Source: Anaerolineae bacterium
Lineage (GTDB): Bacteria > Chloroflexota > Anaerolineae > JAFGEY01
DNA: 64,000 bases
Reading direction: 5' to 3'
Assembly (NCBI GenBank): GCA_016783145.1
Contig: JADHXD010000002.1
Location: forward strand, 1-64,000
The position numbers and the translations under genes are program-made. Shown piece after piece: positions 18,321 through 27,235 of this stretch. Positions within the stretch are counted from its first letter, which is position 1, and each line of letters opens with the position of its first letter. The notes under the pieces are model-generated. The model was not told the DNA's origin. It saw only the letters and a program-made list of their open reading frames with translations, and did not search any database.

Positions 18321-19343
18321 ATGCAGTACCGGCGATTTGGCGGATTGGACTGGGAGGTTTCGGCACTGGGGTTTGGCTGTATGCGACTACCCGTCCAGGA
18401 CGGCGACAGTTCCAACATCGATGAATCCGAAGCGATACGAATACTTCACTATGCCATCGACCACGGGGTGAACTATCTGGATACAGGCTATCCCTACCAC
18501 GGAGGAAACAGCGAACGCGTGGTGGGCAATGCGCTCAGAGGCGGGTATCGGGACAAGGTCAAGCTGGCGACCAAGCTCCCCGCTTGGGCAGTCGAACGTA
18601 CGGAGGATTTCGACAGGTACCTCAATGAACAACTCGACAAGCTGCAGACCGAGCACATCAAAGAGATCCTTGACTACTATGAAGATTGGGCGCTCTGCCA
18701 GATCCAGTACAACTATATGAACGAGGAGGTGCAGGCGGGCACAAAGGGTCTCGAGTACGCCGCCTCAAAGGGTGTGGCAGTCGTTGTGATGGAACCTCTG
18801 CTTGGCGGCAAGCTGGCGGACCCTCCACGACCGATCCAAGACTTGTGGGACACCGCACGCACAGAGCGCTCGCCCGTCGACTGGGCGCTGCAGTGGCTGT
18901 GGAACAAGCCTCAAGTGTCGACCGTTCTCAGCGGAATGAGCACGATGGAGCAGGTTGTACAAAATGTCCGCAGCGCCAGCGCGTCGCGCGTGGGCAGCCT
19001 GGACGCGGACGAACTGGCTTTGGTTTCACAGGTACGCACCAAGTATGACGAACTGTGCCCAATCCCCTGCACGCAGTGCCGCTACTGCATGCCGTGCCCG
19101 AACGGCGTCGACATCCCGCGCAACTTTGCCACTTTCAACACGGGCGTGATGTACAACACGTTTGGGAGTGCCCAGGGCGGATACGCCCGCATTCCCGAGG
19201 ATGCAAGAGCAAGCGCGTGCATCCAGTGTCGTCAATGCGAGGAGCTCTGCCCCCAGAGCATCGCAATCAGCGAGTGGATGCCGGTTGTGGATCAAGTGCT
19301 GGGCGAAGGACATCCCTACGAGGAGTGTCGGATCCCGCAGTAG
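18321..19343 (+). CDS. Aldo/keto reductase with C-terminal 4Fe-4S domain, apparently internally deleted
   Basis: 340 aa; AKR N-terminus, CTQCRYCMPCPNGVDIPRNF and CIQCRQCEELCPQSI; continuity broken at LQTEHI-KEILDYYEDWALCQIQYNYM where DFYLLH... segment is expected. Confidence 0.85.
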   Translation: MQYRRFGGLDWEVSALGFGCMRLPVQDGDSSNIDESEAIRILHYAIDHGVNYLDTGYPYHGGNSERVVGNALRGGYRDKVKLATKLPAWAVERTEDFDRYLNEQLDKLQTEHIKEILDYYEDWALCQIQYNYMNEEVQAGTKGLEYAASKGVAVVVMEPLLGGKLADPPRPIQDLWDTARTERSPVDWALQWLWNKPQVSTVLSGMSTMEQVVQNVRSASASRVGSLDADELALVSQVRTKYDELCPIPCTQCRYCMPCPNGVDIPRNFATFNTGVMYNTFGSAQGGYARIPEDARASACIQCRQCEELCPQSIAISEWMPVVDQVLGEGHPYEECRIPQ

Positions 19344-19447
19344 CTTCGGAGACTCTATTCCCCCAGACAGCGCGGGTATCCGGGCCGAATCAAGACATCG
19401 CTTTCACGCTTCAGCCGCTGTCCTGCGGACACCGGCTGCTGCGTCTA

Positions 19448-21739
19448 TCACCGCGCCTCCTGCCGGTGGATGTGATGGTCCTGCTGTTCGCGACTGAGCA
19501 TCGTAAAGTAGGCGCACCATCCTCCCATACGAACCCGCAGCGACTCATAGCGGTCAGGTTCCCTCTGTGCGGAGCGCAGTTCTTCCGTGTCGGCTACCGT
19601 CAGCGTCATCATCGCGCCGCCAGTGTCCACAAAACCGCGAACGAGTCCGACCATGCGCTGCGTGCCCTCCTCACCCAACACCAGGCGCTTGGACAAGCGC
19701 AGGTCCAGGGGCCCTCCGGCGGGCAAGTTGCACTGGTTCATCTTGGCGTATGAGAGGATCGCGCCAGGAATGCCCTCGGCATCACGCCCCAGGGCCGGAG
19801 AGAAATTGGAGGATACCGGTTCGCCTGACCGCCTCCCATCGGGCGACGAGCCAAGACCCTGGCCGATACCGATGTACCAGGAGAACGTCCCCACACCACA
19901 AGGAAACTTGATGGCCGAACGGTGCGCTTGCGCATGCTGGTGGACGATCGATGTAAAGGCCTCGATGAGTTCACGCCCGACGGCGTCGGCCCGGTCGTCG
20001 TCGTTCCCATACTTGGGTGCCGACAGAAGCTGAGCACGAAGGGGCTCGTACCCGCAGAAATCCGCGTCGAGCGCTTCGCAGAGGTCGGCCATTGTGGCTC
20101 GACTCTGCTCAAAGATCACTGTCTTGATGGCTGTCAGGGAGTCGATCGCATGCGCAGCGCTTTCGGCAAGCATACCGAACGTGCGATACTTGGCCCCGCC
20201 AGCGGTCATATCGCGACGGGACGCGATCGCCCCGTCGATCAGGGCGCTCAGCAGCGGCACAGGCGCGATCGTACTCCGCTCGTCGATCGTGTCCGCGACC
20301 TGCTGCACGACCCTACCCACCATAGAGTCCAGTTGTCTCAGAAATGCCTGCCAGACCTCCTGGTAAGTGGTGAAAGCACGCGGGTCACCCGTATCGAGAC
20401 CCGCCTGGAGCCCATCTGTGCGACCAGCGCCCCGGTTAAGCACCCATTCCAGGCAGAGCATCATGCTCAGTCGCTGGAAGCGAAAGTCCGTCCGCCCTGG
20501 GATGATCACCTCCCAGCACCCATCATTGGTATAGTCACGCGCATCCCCGACCGGCATGCCAATCCGTACCAGGTCCGGGACGATCGCTTCGTCGTTAAAG
20601 ATCGCTGGCATGCCCCCACCCTCCTTGAGCACCTCGCAAGTCCGGATGACAAGCTCTTCAGGCGAATCTCGGTGCAGGCGTACGGTGAGCAGTGGATTGG
20701 TCATCCGGTTGCGGCGATAGCTCTCCAACAGCAAGAAGGTCAGGGGATCAGTCCCATCTGCGCCGTCAGGCTTGAGGCCGCCGATCACGATGTTCTGGAG
20801 CCAGTGGTTCGTGGCGTCGAGGCTGTCTCGATCGGTCCCGATCTGAGAAGAGGTATCGTGTCGCGTGCGTCGGGCGGCCTCCACCGACTCAGGCGTGCGC
20901 GCCTCGGGCCGCTGCTCTTCTATGGTCTGTGCACGCTCGTTGAATTTCAGGCAGAAGCAGTCCACCAATTCCGCCGCCCGCGGGAGGGTCAGCCGACCGC
21001 TTTCCAGATCGGCCCGCAAGTAGGGCCACGCGTACTGGTCCAGCCGCCCCACTGCGTTCCCATTCATCGTGGAATGAAACACCATATGCAGCAGCCATAC
21101 GGCCTGAAGCGCCTGCCAAAACGTCCGAGACGGACCTGCCGGCGCCTGGCGCAGGTTCTCAGCCATCTCAAAGAGCTCTGAAGCTCGCTGCTCGTTCCCC
21201 TCTGCCCTCGCTTCATCCTCGCATCTCTCGGCCAAGCGCTGGGCATAGTCCACAACCGCATCCAAGGCGATCGCGACAGAGTCGAGAAAGGCGGCTTCCT
21301 CATTTGTCCCCGCTTGACACCGCTGTTCTTCGGCCTCGGCGCGGATCCCACGCAGGCCCTTGCCCAGCAAGGTCGGATAGTCAGGCACGATGTGACCAAA
21401 GACCGAGCGGATACTCAGTCTTTGTTCTGCCGCCGCCTTCCGCTCGCTTTCAGTCGTGTATTCTGGAAAGCCGCGTTCGCAGTGTACGCGGGGGGACTCC
21501 AGGGTCATCGAGCCAGCAAAGAGCTGTCCTTCCCACAGGTCTGTCGGCATCTCCGCGAGCTTGCGAGCGATCGCCCGAGCCTTGCGTACCGGCAGCGGCT
21601 CTGACATAAAGCGTGACTCGATGTACGTGGGGCCGAGCCACCCTACCGGCGGCTGCTCCATTGCGGCACGCACTCGGTGCCTCAGATCGGCAACTCTTGG
21701 GGTATCCCTCAACTCCTCTATCCTCATATGGTCTGTCAT
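19448..21739 (-). CDS. Glycyl radical enzyme (PFL2/glycerol-dehydratase-like superfamily)
   Basis: Catalytic-Cys loop NDGCWEV (CxE) and C-terminal glycyl motif RMGGWCAYF; N-terminal GRE pattern; RBS-consistent internal Met at 21739. Confidence 0.88.
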   Translation of the reverse strand: MTDHMRIEELRDTPRVADLRHRVRAAMEQPPVGWLGPTYIESRFMSEPLPVRKARAIARKLAEMPTDLWEGQLFAGSMTLESPRVHCERGFPEYTTESERKAAAEQRLSIRSVFGHIVPDYPTLLGKGLRGIRAEAEEQRCQAGTNEEAAFLDSVAIALDAVVDYAQRLAERCEDEARAEGNEQRASELFEMAENLRQAPAGPSRTFWQALQAVWLLHMVFHSTMNGNAVGRLDQYAWPYLRADLESGRLTLPRAAELVDCFCLKFNERAQTIEEQRPEARTPESVEAARRTRHDTSSQIGTDRDSLDATNHWLQNIVIGGLKPDGADGTDPLTFLLLESYRRNRMTNPLLTVRLHRDSPEELVIRTCEVLKEGGGMPAIFNDEAIVPDLVRIGMPVGDARDYTNDGCWEVIIPGRTDFRFQRLSMMLCLEWVLNRGAGRTDGLQAGLDTGDPRAFTTYQEVWQAFLRQLDSMVGRVVQQVADTIDERSTIAPVPLLSALIDGAIASRRDMTAGGAKYRTFGMLAESAAHAIDSLTAIKTVIFEQSRATMADLCEALDADFCGYEPLRAQLLSAPKYGNDDDRADAVGRELIEAFTSIVHQHAQAHRSAIKFPCGVGTFSWYIGIGQGLGSSPDGRRSGEPVSSNFSPALGRDAEGIPGAILSYAKMNQCNLPAGGPLDLRLSKRLVLGEEGTQRMVGLVRGFVDTGGAMMTLTVADTEELRSAQREPDRYESLRVRMGGWCAYFTMLSREQQDHHIHRQEAR

Positions 21740-21903
21740 CCGCGATCCCTCCAGGCTCAACCAGACAGCTATCACTCCGTTCTACGCCCGCGCTCTGCCT
21801 GTAGGGTGTGATTGTACCACGGAAGACAGCGCAAGGCAAGGTCTGCCTGCTCTGCCTGCCAGCGAGCAGGAACGAAAAAGAGCGTCACTCGCGGCACCGG
21901 GGC

Positions 21904-21944
21904 GCAAAGAAAGCCGGAGGCGCAGCGCTTGCTGCGCCCCCGGC
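21904..21944 (-). terminator. Intrinsic terminator of the NACHT-HEAT gene
   Basis: 14-bp stem GCCGGAGGCGCAGC/GCTGCGCCCCCGGC (one mismatch) with TTTCTTT tail on the minus strand. Confidence 0.7.
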
Positions 21945-21968
21945 ATAGGGTAGGCCAGACCGGCACGG

Positions 21969-24725
21969 TCAGGCTGCAGTGATCGACTTTAGGCAGTTGT
22001 AGGCCGCCTCACGGACGTTCGGCAAGAGATCCTCTTCCTGCAGGATCGGCTTGACCTGATCGACGAGATGCTGGTCACCTACCCGCCACAGCCCCAGTGC
22101 CCGCAGAGAGTCGCAGCGAATGGGGTCTGCGATCTTGCTGTCCTCTGCCAGCGCGAGCAGCGTGGAGGCAGCCTGATCCATCTCATCCAGTTCTGCCAGA
22201 TACATTGCAGCCTTGTGCCGTACAGCCGCCATGTAGGATTGCTCAGCGGCTGCCTTGAGATAGGTCAGCGCCTGCTCGTCCTCTCCCCACAGAGACAGGA
22301 GGTAGGCGATAGGAACGCGGAGCGGGTCGCTCTTTTCCTCAGAGTCGTACAGCGTCACATTCAAGGCCTCCACAACCAGGTTCTTGTGCTGGACGGGCAG
22401 GGACCCCAGCATCTCCGCCGCCGATCGGCGCACCCGTGGGTACACCTTTCTGTCCTGGATGACGCCGATCCACTCCCGGATGACATCTTCCCGGTTCGCC
22501 CCCAGCGTGCACAGGGCCTGCATGGCGGTCTCACGAACATCTTCCGTGGTGTTCTCTTCGGTCACCCAAACCAGCAACACAGAGATCGTCGCGTTGTCGA
22601 GGTCCTCGTCACCAGAAAAGCCCAGCTCTCCTAGGAAAGTAAGCGCTTCGTTCCGCGTGCTGCGATACAGGCTCTTGTCCGCAACCAACATCAGTAGATG
22701 TTGCACGCCCACATCGAGGTTCCCAGTCCGGGTGATGGCGCGTGCAGCGGCAAGCCGAACAAAATCTTTGACTTTTCGGTCTTTGCTCTCGGCGATCTCC
22801 AGCAGGGCCTCCAGTATGGTTTCGTCCGAGTACTCCAACTCACCCAGCGCATCCAGTGCCTCTCGCTGTCCAGGTGGGTAGACCTTGGGATTCCGCGCCA
22901 ACGCAAGCGCGATGTGGGCGGCTTCGGCCACGTTGCCCAGCCTGCCGAGAGCTCTGACAAGTTGGCTTCGCACAGAGTCATCGACCTGCTCATCACGCGC
23001 CAACTCCCATAGCCTCTCGGTAAGCTGTGGGTCCCTCCAGGCAGACAGTACGTGGAGCAGCCCCCGGGCAGCAGCGATCTGCACCGTGTACGGAACCTTC
23101 TCGTCCTCGTTCTCCGCGCGTGCCAGTGAAACAAGGGCATCGATGATCGCATCACCGTGTGTGTGGGCAGCGATCAGACCCAGTGATTCTCCCATAGCGG
23201 ACCGCAGATCGAGAGACCTTCCAGGATTGCGGATGCGGGCGAGCATGCTGTCCTCAACCTCTGCCTGCAGCTCTCCGTCCAGGACTCGGCGACTCGCCAG
23301 CTTCCCGATGGACGTGATGGCCGCCTGACGCAACAGCGTGCTCGCTTCGCCATCGTCCATGCAGACCTGCAACGCCTTGACCACGCGCCCGGCATCCGGG
23401 TGCCCTGGCTCTCCCAGGAAAAGAGCGGCTGCCTCACGAGACCACTCGTCTCGCTCACCATCCTCAATGATCTGCAGTGCTCGTTCCATGGCGTAGGGTT
23501 CGCCTGACAGCCGAAACAGCGCATCCATCGCATCGTGCCGTCCGGCCGCTTGTGGATCGGTCAACCAGTCCACCAGCCCGTCGATGATGGTCTGGCGCAC
23601 ACTTTGGTCCAGTCCGCTGGTCGCGCCAGCAGCTGCCAGTCCGTATGCCGCGGCGCGCAGGTGACGATGCAGGACTCTCTTCAGCGGATCGTTCTTTCCA
23701 GCCTCAAGCACTCGGGTGATCAACCTCGCCCAGGCATCAGGGTGGTCCTCGGCCAAGAACCGCCAGGTCAGTCCAAGCTTTGTACGCCAGGCCGCATCCC
23801 ACAGGTGGGAACGCACCTCGTCCCACAGAGCATCCAGTCCACTCTCGAGCAGAACGGCCTCGAGGTAGCGCGCGCCTGCAATGTCCTGAAGCAGACGAGA
23901 AGAGGCCATCTGCACCTCGGACTCTTTCTCTGTGAGGTCTGCTTTCACCTCATTCCACACCTGTTCCAGATCCGCAGCAGAGTACTCGCCCCACGGCACG
24001 AGAGCAAAGTGGGCGAACTGCTCCGGATCTAGCGATGGCTCGTAAGCATCGGCCCGTGCGGTCACGATGCACTTGCAGCGGGGATACTGCCGCGCCCATG
24101 ATTCGATTTGGCCGGCGACCCTGGCCCGGTCGTCCTGACTGGGGACCGCGTCCAGGTCGTCAAAGCAGAGCAACGCCTGTCCGCGCACGAGCATATCCTG
24201 GAACATCTGAGGGGGCAGGGAGAGGTCCATGTGCTGCTGCGCGTCCTCAGACAGGTACTCGGGCAAAGAACACTGTGAGGCCACCAGCTCGGGCAGGTTG
24301 ATGATGCACGTCAAGAAGTGCGCCCCTTCATTCGACGTCGACAACGGATGCGTCGCCAGGTCGCGCAGCGCGATGGTCTTTCCTGCGCCCGCCTCGCCCA
24401 GCAGAACGACGCGAGACTCGCGAGACACAATCTCCCGAACCGACGTTGAGGGACCAAACGGCGTCCGCCTGATGAGATCTATCGGCGGCTGCGCCTCCAG
24501 TCGCTCCCGGATCTGTGCCTCGTTGGCGCGCCTGCGCGCGCTGATCAGCGATTCTTTGGCTCGAGCCCATTCTCGCTCAGCGTAGTCTGGGCCGGGCCGA
24601 ACATACTGCGGAACATAACCTTCCTCCAATGTTGCGTCTGGTTGACCGATACGTTTCAAAACGCCATATCGCTTCGAAACTCGGTCTGCATAGTCTGCGT
24701 GCGTGCTCATAATCTTCTCCTTCAA
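21969..24725 (-). CDS. NACHT/STAND P-loop ATPase with C-terminal HEAT repeats
   Basis: 918 aa (likely start MSTHADYADRV); Walker A GEAGAGKT, Walker B LLCFDDLDAVPS, VTARADAY; many HEAT-like helices. Confidence 0.85.
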   Translation of the reverse strand: MKEKIMSTHADYADRVSKRYGVLKRIGQPDATLEEGYVPQYVRPGPDYAEREWARAKESLISARRRANEAQIRERLEAQPPIDLIRRTPFGPSTSVREIVSRESRVVLLGEAGAGKTIALRDLATHPLSTSNEGAHFLTCIINLPELVASQCSLPEYLSEDAQQHMDLSLPPQMFQDMLVRGQALLCFDDLDAVPSQDDRARVAGQIESWARQYPRCKCIVTARADAYEPSLDPEQFAHFALVPWGEYSAADLEQVWNEVKADLTEKESEVQMASSRLLQDIAGARYLEAVLLESGLDALWDEVRSHLWDAAWRTKLGLTWRFLAEDHPDAWARLITRVLEAGKNDPLKRVLHRHLRAAAYGLAAAGATSGLDQSVRQTIIDGLVDWLTDPQAAGRHDAMDALFRLSGEPYAMERALQIIEDGERDEWSREAAALFLGEPGHPDAGRVVKALQVCMDDGEASTLLRQAAITSIGKLASRRVLDGELQAEVEDSMLARIRNPGRSLDLRSAMGESLGLIAAHTHGDAIIDALVSLARAENEDEKVPYTVQIAAARGLLHVLSAWRDPQLTERLWELARDEQVDDSVRSQLVRALGRLGNVAEAAHIALALARNPKVYPPGQREALDALGELEYSDETILEALLEIAESKDRKVKDFVRLAAARAITRTGNLDVGVQHLLMLVADKSLYRSTRNEALTFLGELGFSGDEDLDNATISVLLVWVTEENTTEDVRETAMQALCTLGANREDVIREWIGVIQDRKVYPRVRRSAAEMLGSLPVQHKNLVVEALNVTLYDSEEKSDPLRVPIAYLLSLWGEDEQALTYLKAAAEQSYMAAVRHKAAMYLAELDEMDQAASTLLALAEDSKIADPIRCDSLRALGLWRVGDQHLVDQVKPILQEEDLLPNVREAAYNCLKSITAA

Positions 24726-24888
24726 AATGAGGTGCGTTGCGCCAACACGACTGTGGCGCGCACCGAGATCACTCTATGCTCAGGACACCACGGATCGTGA
24801 TGCTCAGAGAGGAAAGGACTTGGGATCTCATCCCGAGGACGAGGGAATCTGGAACCGAAGCACATTTGGAAGCCGTTAAGGAACCTTC

Positions 24889-24905
24889 AGTATACTGCTA
24901 CTATA
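24889..24905 (-). promoter_or_regulatory. Candidate -10 elements (TATACT, TATAGT on minus strand) downstream of repeat array
   Basis: Minus-strand TATACT at 24894-24889 and TATAGT at 24905-24900, 8-19 bp from the 11-bp repeats. Confidence 0.45.
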
Positions 24906-24913
24906 CCTGGCTC

Positions 24914-24979
24914 GCATTAGAACGGCATTAGAGAAGCGTTAGACAAGTGTTAGAAACCCATTAGATTCTCATTAGATCG
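24914..24979. repeat. Six tandem 11-bp direct repeats, consensus (G/C)CATTAGANNN
   Basis: TTAG at 24917, 24928, 24939, 24950, 24961, 24972: exact 11-bp period. Confidence 0.9.
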
Positions 24980-25014
24980 CGCCCATGCGTAAAAGCGTAT
25001 CCCTGCGAGCAGCA

Positions 25015-25743
25015 TTAGGCTCGCCGGTCTGGTGGCCCAAGTAGCGCGGTGCGAACCACGAACACAAAGGCCTCCAGTACGATCCGGCCGCTCATCTTGG
25101 ACTGTCCCACGCGGCGATCTTCAAAGATGATGGGGAACTCGACAACTCGACCCTTCATTCGCTCGACATAGTAAGCGGCCCCAACTTGAAAGCCATACCC
25201 GTGTAGCTGAAGTGACTCCCACGGAACGCTCCGCAGCGTCTCTCGTCGGTAGCACCGGAACCCGCCGGTGCAGTCACGGGTCTGGAGGCGAAGCATCGTC
25301 CTGGCAAACGCGTTGCCGCCCCAGCTAATGAGCTTTCGGAGAGCTCCCCAGTTGGCAGTGCCGCCTCCCGGGACATACCGCGAGCCGATCACCAAGTCTG
25401 CGCGCTTGATCTCGTCAAGGAAGCCGGGCAAGTAGCGAGGATGATGTGAAAAGTCACAGTCCATCTCAAAGACGCAGTCATAGTCGCGCTCAAGCGCCCA
25501 GCGGAAGCCGGTCACATAGGCAGTGCCCAATCCCATCTTGCCGCGGCGGTGCAGAACGTGGATTCCCTCCCGCTCCTGAGACAGCCGCTCAGCGATCTGG
25601 CCCGTTCCGTCTGGAGAACCGTCGTCCACAACCAGCACCTCAAACCCACAGTCCAGTGCCTGGATGGCGTCGATCAGTGGCTCCAGATTGCCGGCTTCAT
25701 TGTACGTTGGGACAATGATCAGTGCCCGCGGCAGGTCCTTCAT
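25015..25743 (-). CDS. Polyprenol-phosphate mannosyltransferase (DPM1-like GT2)
   Basis: 242 aa; ALIIVPTYNEAGNLEPLI, VVDDGSPDGTG, MDCDFSHHPRYLP, GSRYVPGGG. Confidence 0.92.
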   Translation of the reverse strand: MKDLPRALIIVPTYNEAGNLEPLIDAIQALDCGFEVLVVDDGSPDGTGQIAERLSQEREGIHVLHRRGKMGLGTAYVTGFRWALERDYDCVFEMDCDFSHHPRYLPGFLDEIKRADLVIGSRYVPGGGTANWGALRKLISWGGNAFARTMLRLQTRDCTGGFRCYRRETLRSVPWESLQLHGYGFQVGAAYYVERMKGRVVEFPIIFEDRRVGQSKMSGRIVLEAFVFVVRTALLGPPDRRA

Positions 25744-25792
25744 CTCATCCCTTTCCAGACGCGCTCGACAGCCGGTTTACCTCACCGGCTCC

Positions 25793-26917
25793 TCAAGCCA
25801 ACGGATCGCGCTGCGACCGGATGGCATCGATCACGTCGAACGGATCTGTCGTGATCACGCTCGACCCGTACAGCTCCATGCAGCCCACATCTGTTGTGCG
25901 AACGTTCAGATCCCCACGATCGACCAAGCGCACCACCGCCGGGAACCCGTCCCAATCCTCTTCCGCGACATCTATCGGGCGCTGATACAGGGCTAGGTTG
26001 AAACTCTGCACCCCCATCGCGCCGGTATAGGTCTGGAGTATGGATCCTAACGCCTCCTTGCAGTCATCGTTGTCGATCCAACACGTCGGGGAAATGAGCA
26101 GGATCTCTTTCTCCTTGACCGGGGTCAAAGAGACGACCGCGCGGGTTTCACCGATAGTCGTTGCCAGACCCAATGCTTCATGCACCCGATAGAGGTCATC
26201 GAAGTAGTTCTCTCCGTGCGCCAGACGGTAGAGCAACGCCTGGCGTCGCCAGTGCTCCACGCGTGCATAGTGCATCCCGCGCCCCAAAGCAACCTGCATA
26301 TGCCCGTGGACGATCGACGCACCCCCTTTCCACAGACAGTTCCACATCAAGAAAAAGTACTTTGCCGAGCGGTCCGCGTTGTGCGCTCGCTTGGCCCAGC
26401 GCAGAGCGGTATCGATGTAGTCGCGTACTCGCTCAGAGGAGATCTCCAGCGGGTTGTGCTCGTCGAATATAACCAGCCCATGGTACCCGTCGTACTTGGC
26501 GATGTTGCTGGCGGTGATGCAGTACTTGCCGCGCACACGCCCTGGCAGCCCCTCGGCAAAGATGTCCTCGGGAGTCAGGCTTTCCGGGTGGCAGAAGGGC
26601 CCGCCGCGTGTCTGCTCGATAGCGGCACATACGTCCACCTCGGGCCACAGGTCGATCGGGCGGACGCCGCGGAGTGGGTTGAACAGCGCACCCTCCATAG
26701 TGATCAGGTTGGTGACCTTGACGACGTGCTGAGTGCGAACAGCGCCCAGGTCGCCGAATGTGCTCTCGACCCACGCTTGCATCGAAGGCGGAACAGCCAG
26801 TCCTCCCACCGCCGTCTGCACGTGGTAGATCCGGTTCACGAGTGCCCGGTCCGTCTCTGAGAGAGCGGCGACGTACCCATCGAGGTGGGCGATCTGTCTC
26901 TTGGCACACTTGGCCAT
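25793..26917 (-). CDS. Galactose-1-phosphate uridylyltransferase-like (HIT superfamily) protein
   Basis: Internal start MAKCAKRQIAHLDGYV; HGHMQV histidine-triad-like motif; upstream part of 593-aa ORF is spurious. Confidence 0.65.
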   Translation of the reverse strand: MAKCAKRQIAHLDGYVAALSETDRALVNRIYHVQTAVGGLAVPPSMQAWVESTFGDLGAVRTQHVVKVTNLITMEGALFNPLRGVRPIDLWPEVDVCAAIEQTRGGPFCHPESLTPEDIFAEGLPGRVRGKYCITASNIAKYDGYHGLVIFDEHNPLEISSERVRDYIDTALRWAKRAHNADRSAKYFFLMWNCLWKGGASIVHGHMQVALGRGMHYARVEHWRRQALLYRLAHGENYFDDLYRVHEALGLATTIGETRAVVSLTPVKEKEILLISPTCWIDNDDCKEALGSILQTYTGAMGVQSFNLALYQRPIDVAEEDWDGFPAVVRLVDRGDLNVRTTDVGCMELYGSSVITTDPFDVIDAIRSQRDPLA

Positions 26918-26984
26918 AGCAGGTGTGGTCCTCCTTTGCGCAGGCTCAACATCATAGCATAGCTCGCCCCAAAAGGCAAACACC

Positions 26985-27013
26985 TTGACGAAATCCCGTT
27001 CTCGTGCTATGAT
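26985..27013 (+). promoter_or_regulatory. Sigma70-type promoter TTGACG-N17-TATGAT
   Basis: -35 26985-26990, -10 27008-27013; implies a ~215-nt leader before ATG at 27236. Confidence 0.65.
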
Positions 27014-27235
27014 TCGACACCGTTGATGGACATCTACAAGGCCAGGTCGGACAGATATCACACTCTGCGGCCACCAGCCGGCATTGCAGGAAGCATCGGT
27101 GAGCCCGTGACTCGCCGGAAGCGACCTGGCCTGGAGAGGATCTGCCTGGCAGAACCCGGAAGCCTGAGGTCGCCAGCTACAGACCACCATCCGTTGCTCC
27201 AGCGAGCAGACTTTGCCAGATAGGGAAGGCTGTAT

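Noticed and set aside
24914-24979. Tandem repeats as a CRISPR array
   Set aside because: Period is 11 bp with no 20-40 bp repeats or unique spacers; fits regulatory binding sites.
27023-27223. 66-aa ORF in the leader of the glycogen-synthase-like gene
   Set aside because: Starts at the predicted transcription start, no good RBS or recognisable motif; treated as leader RNA.
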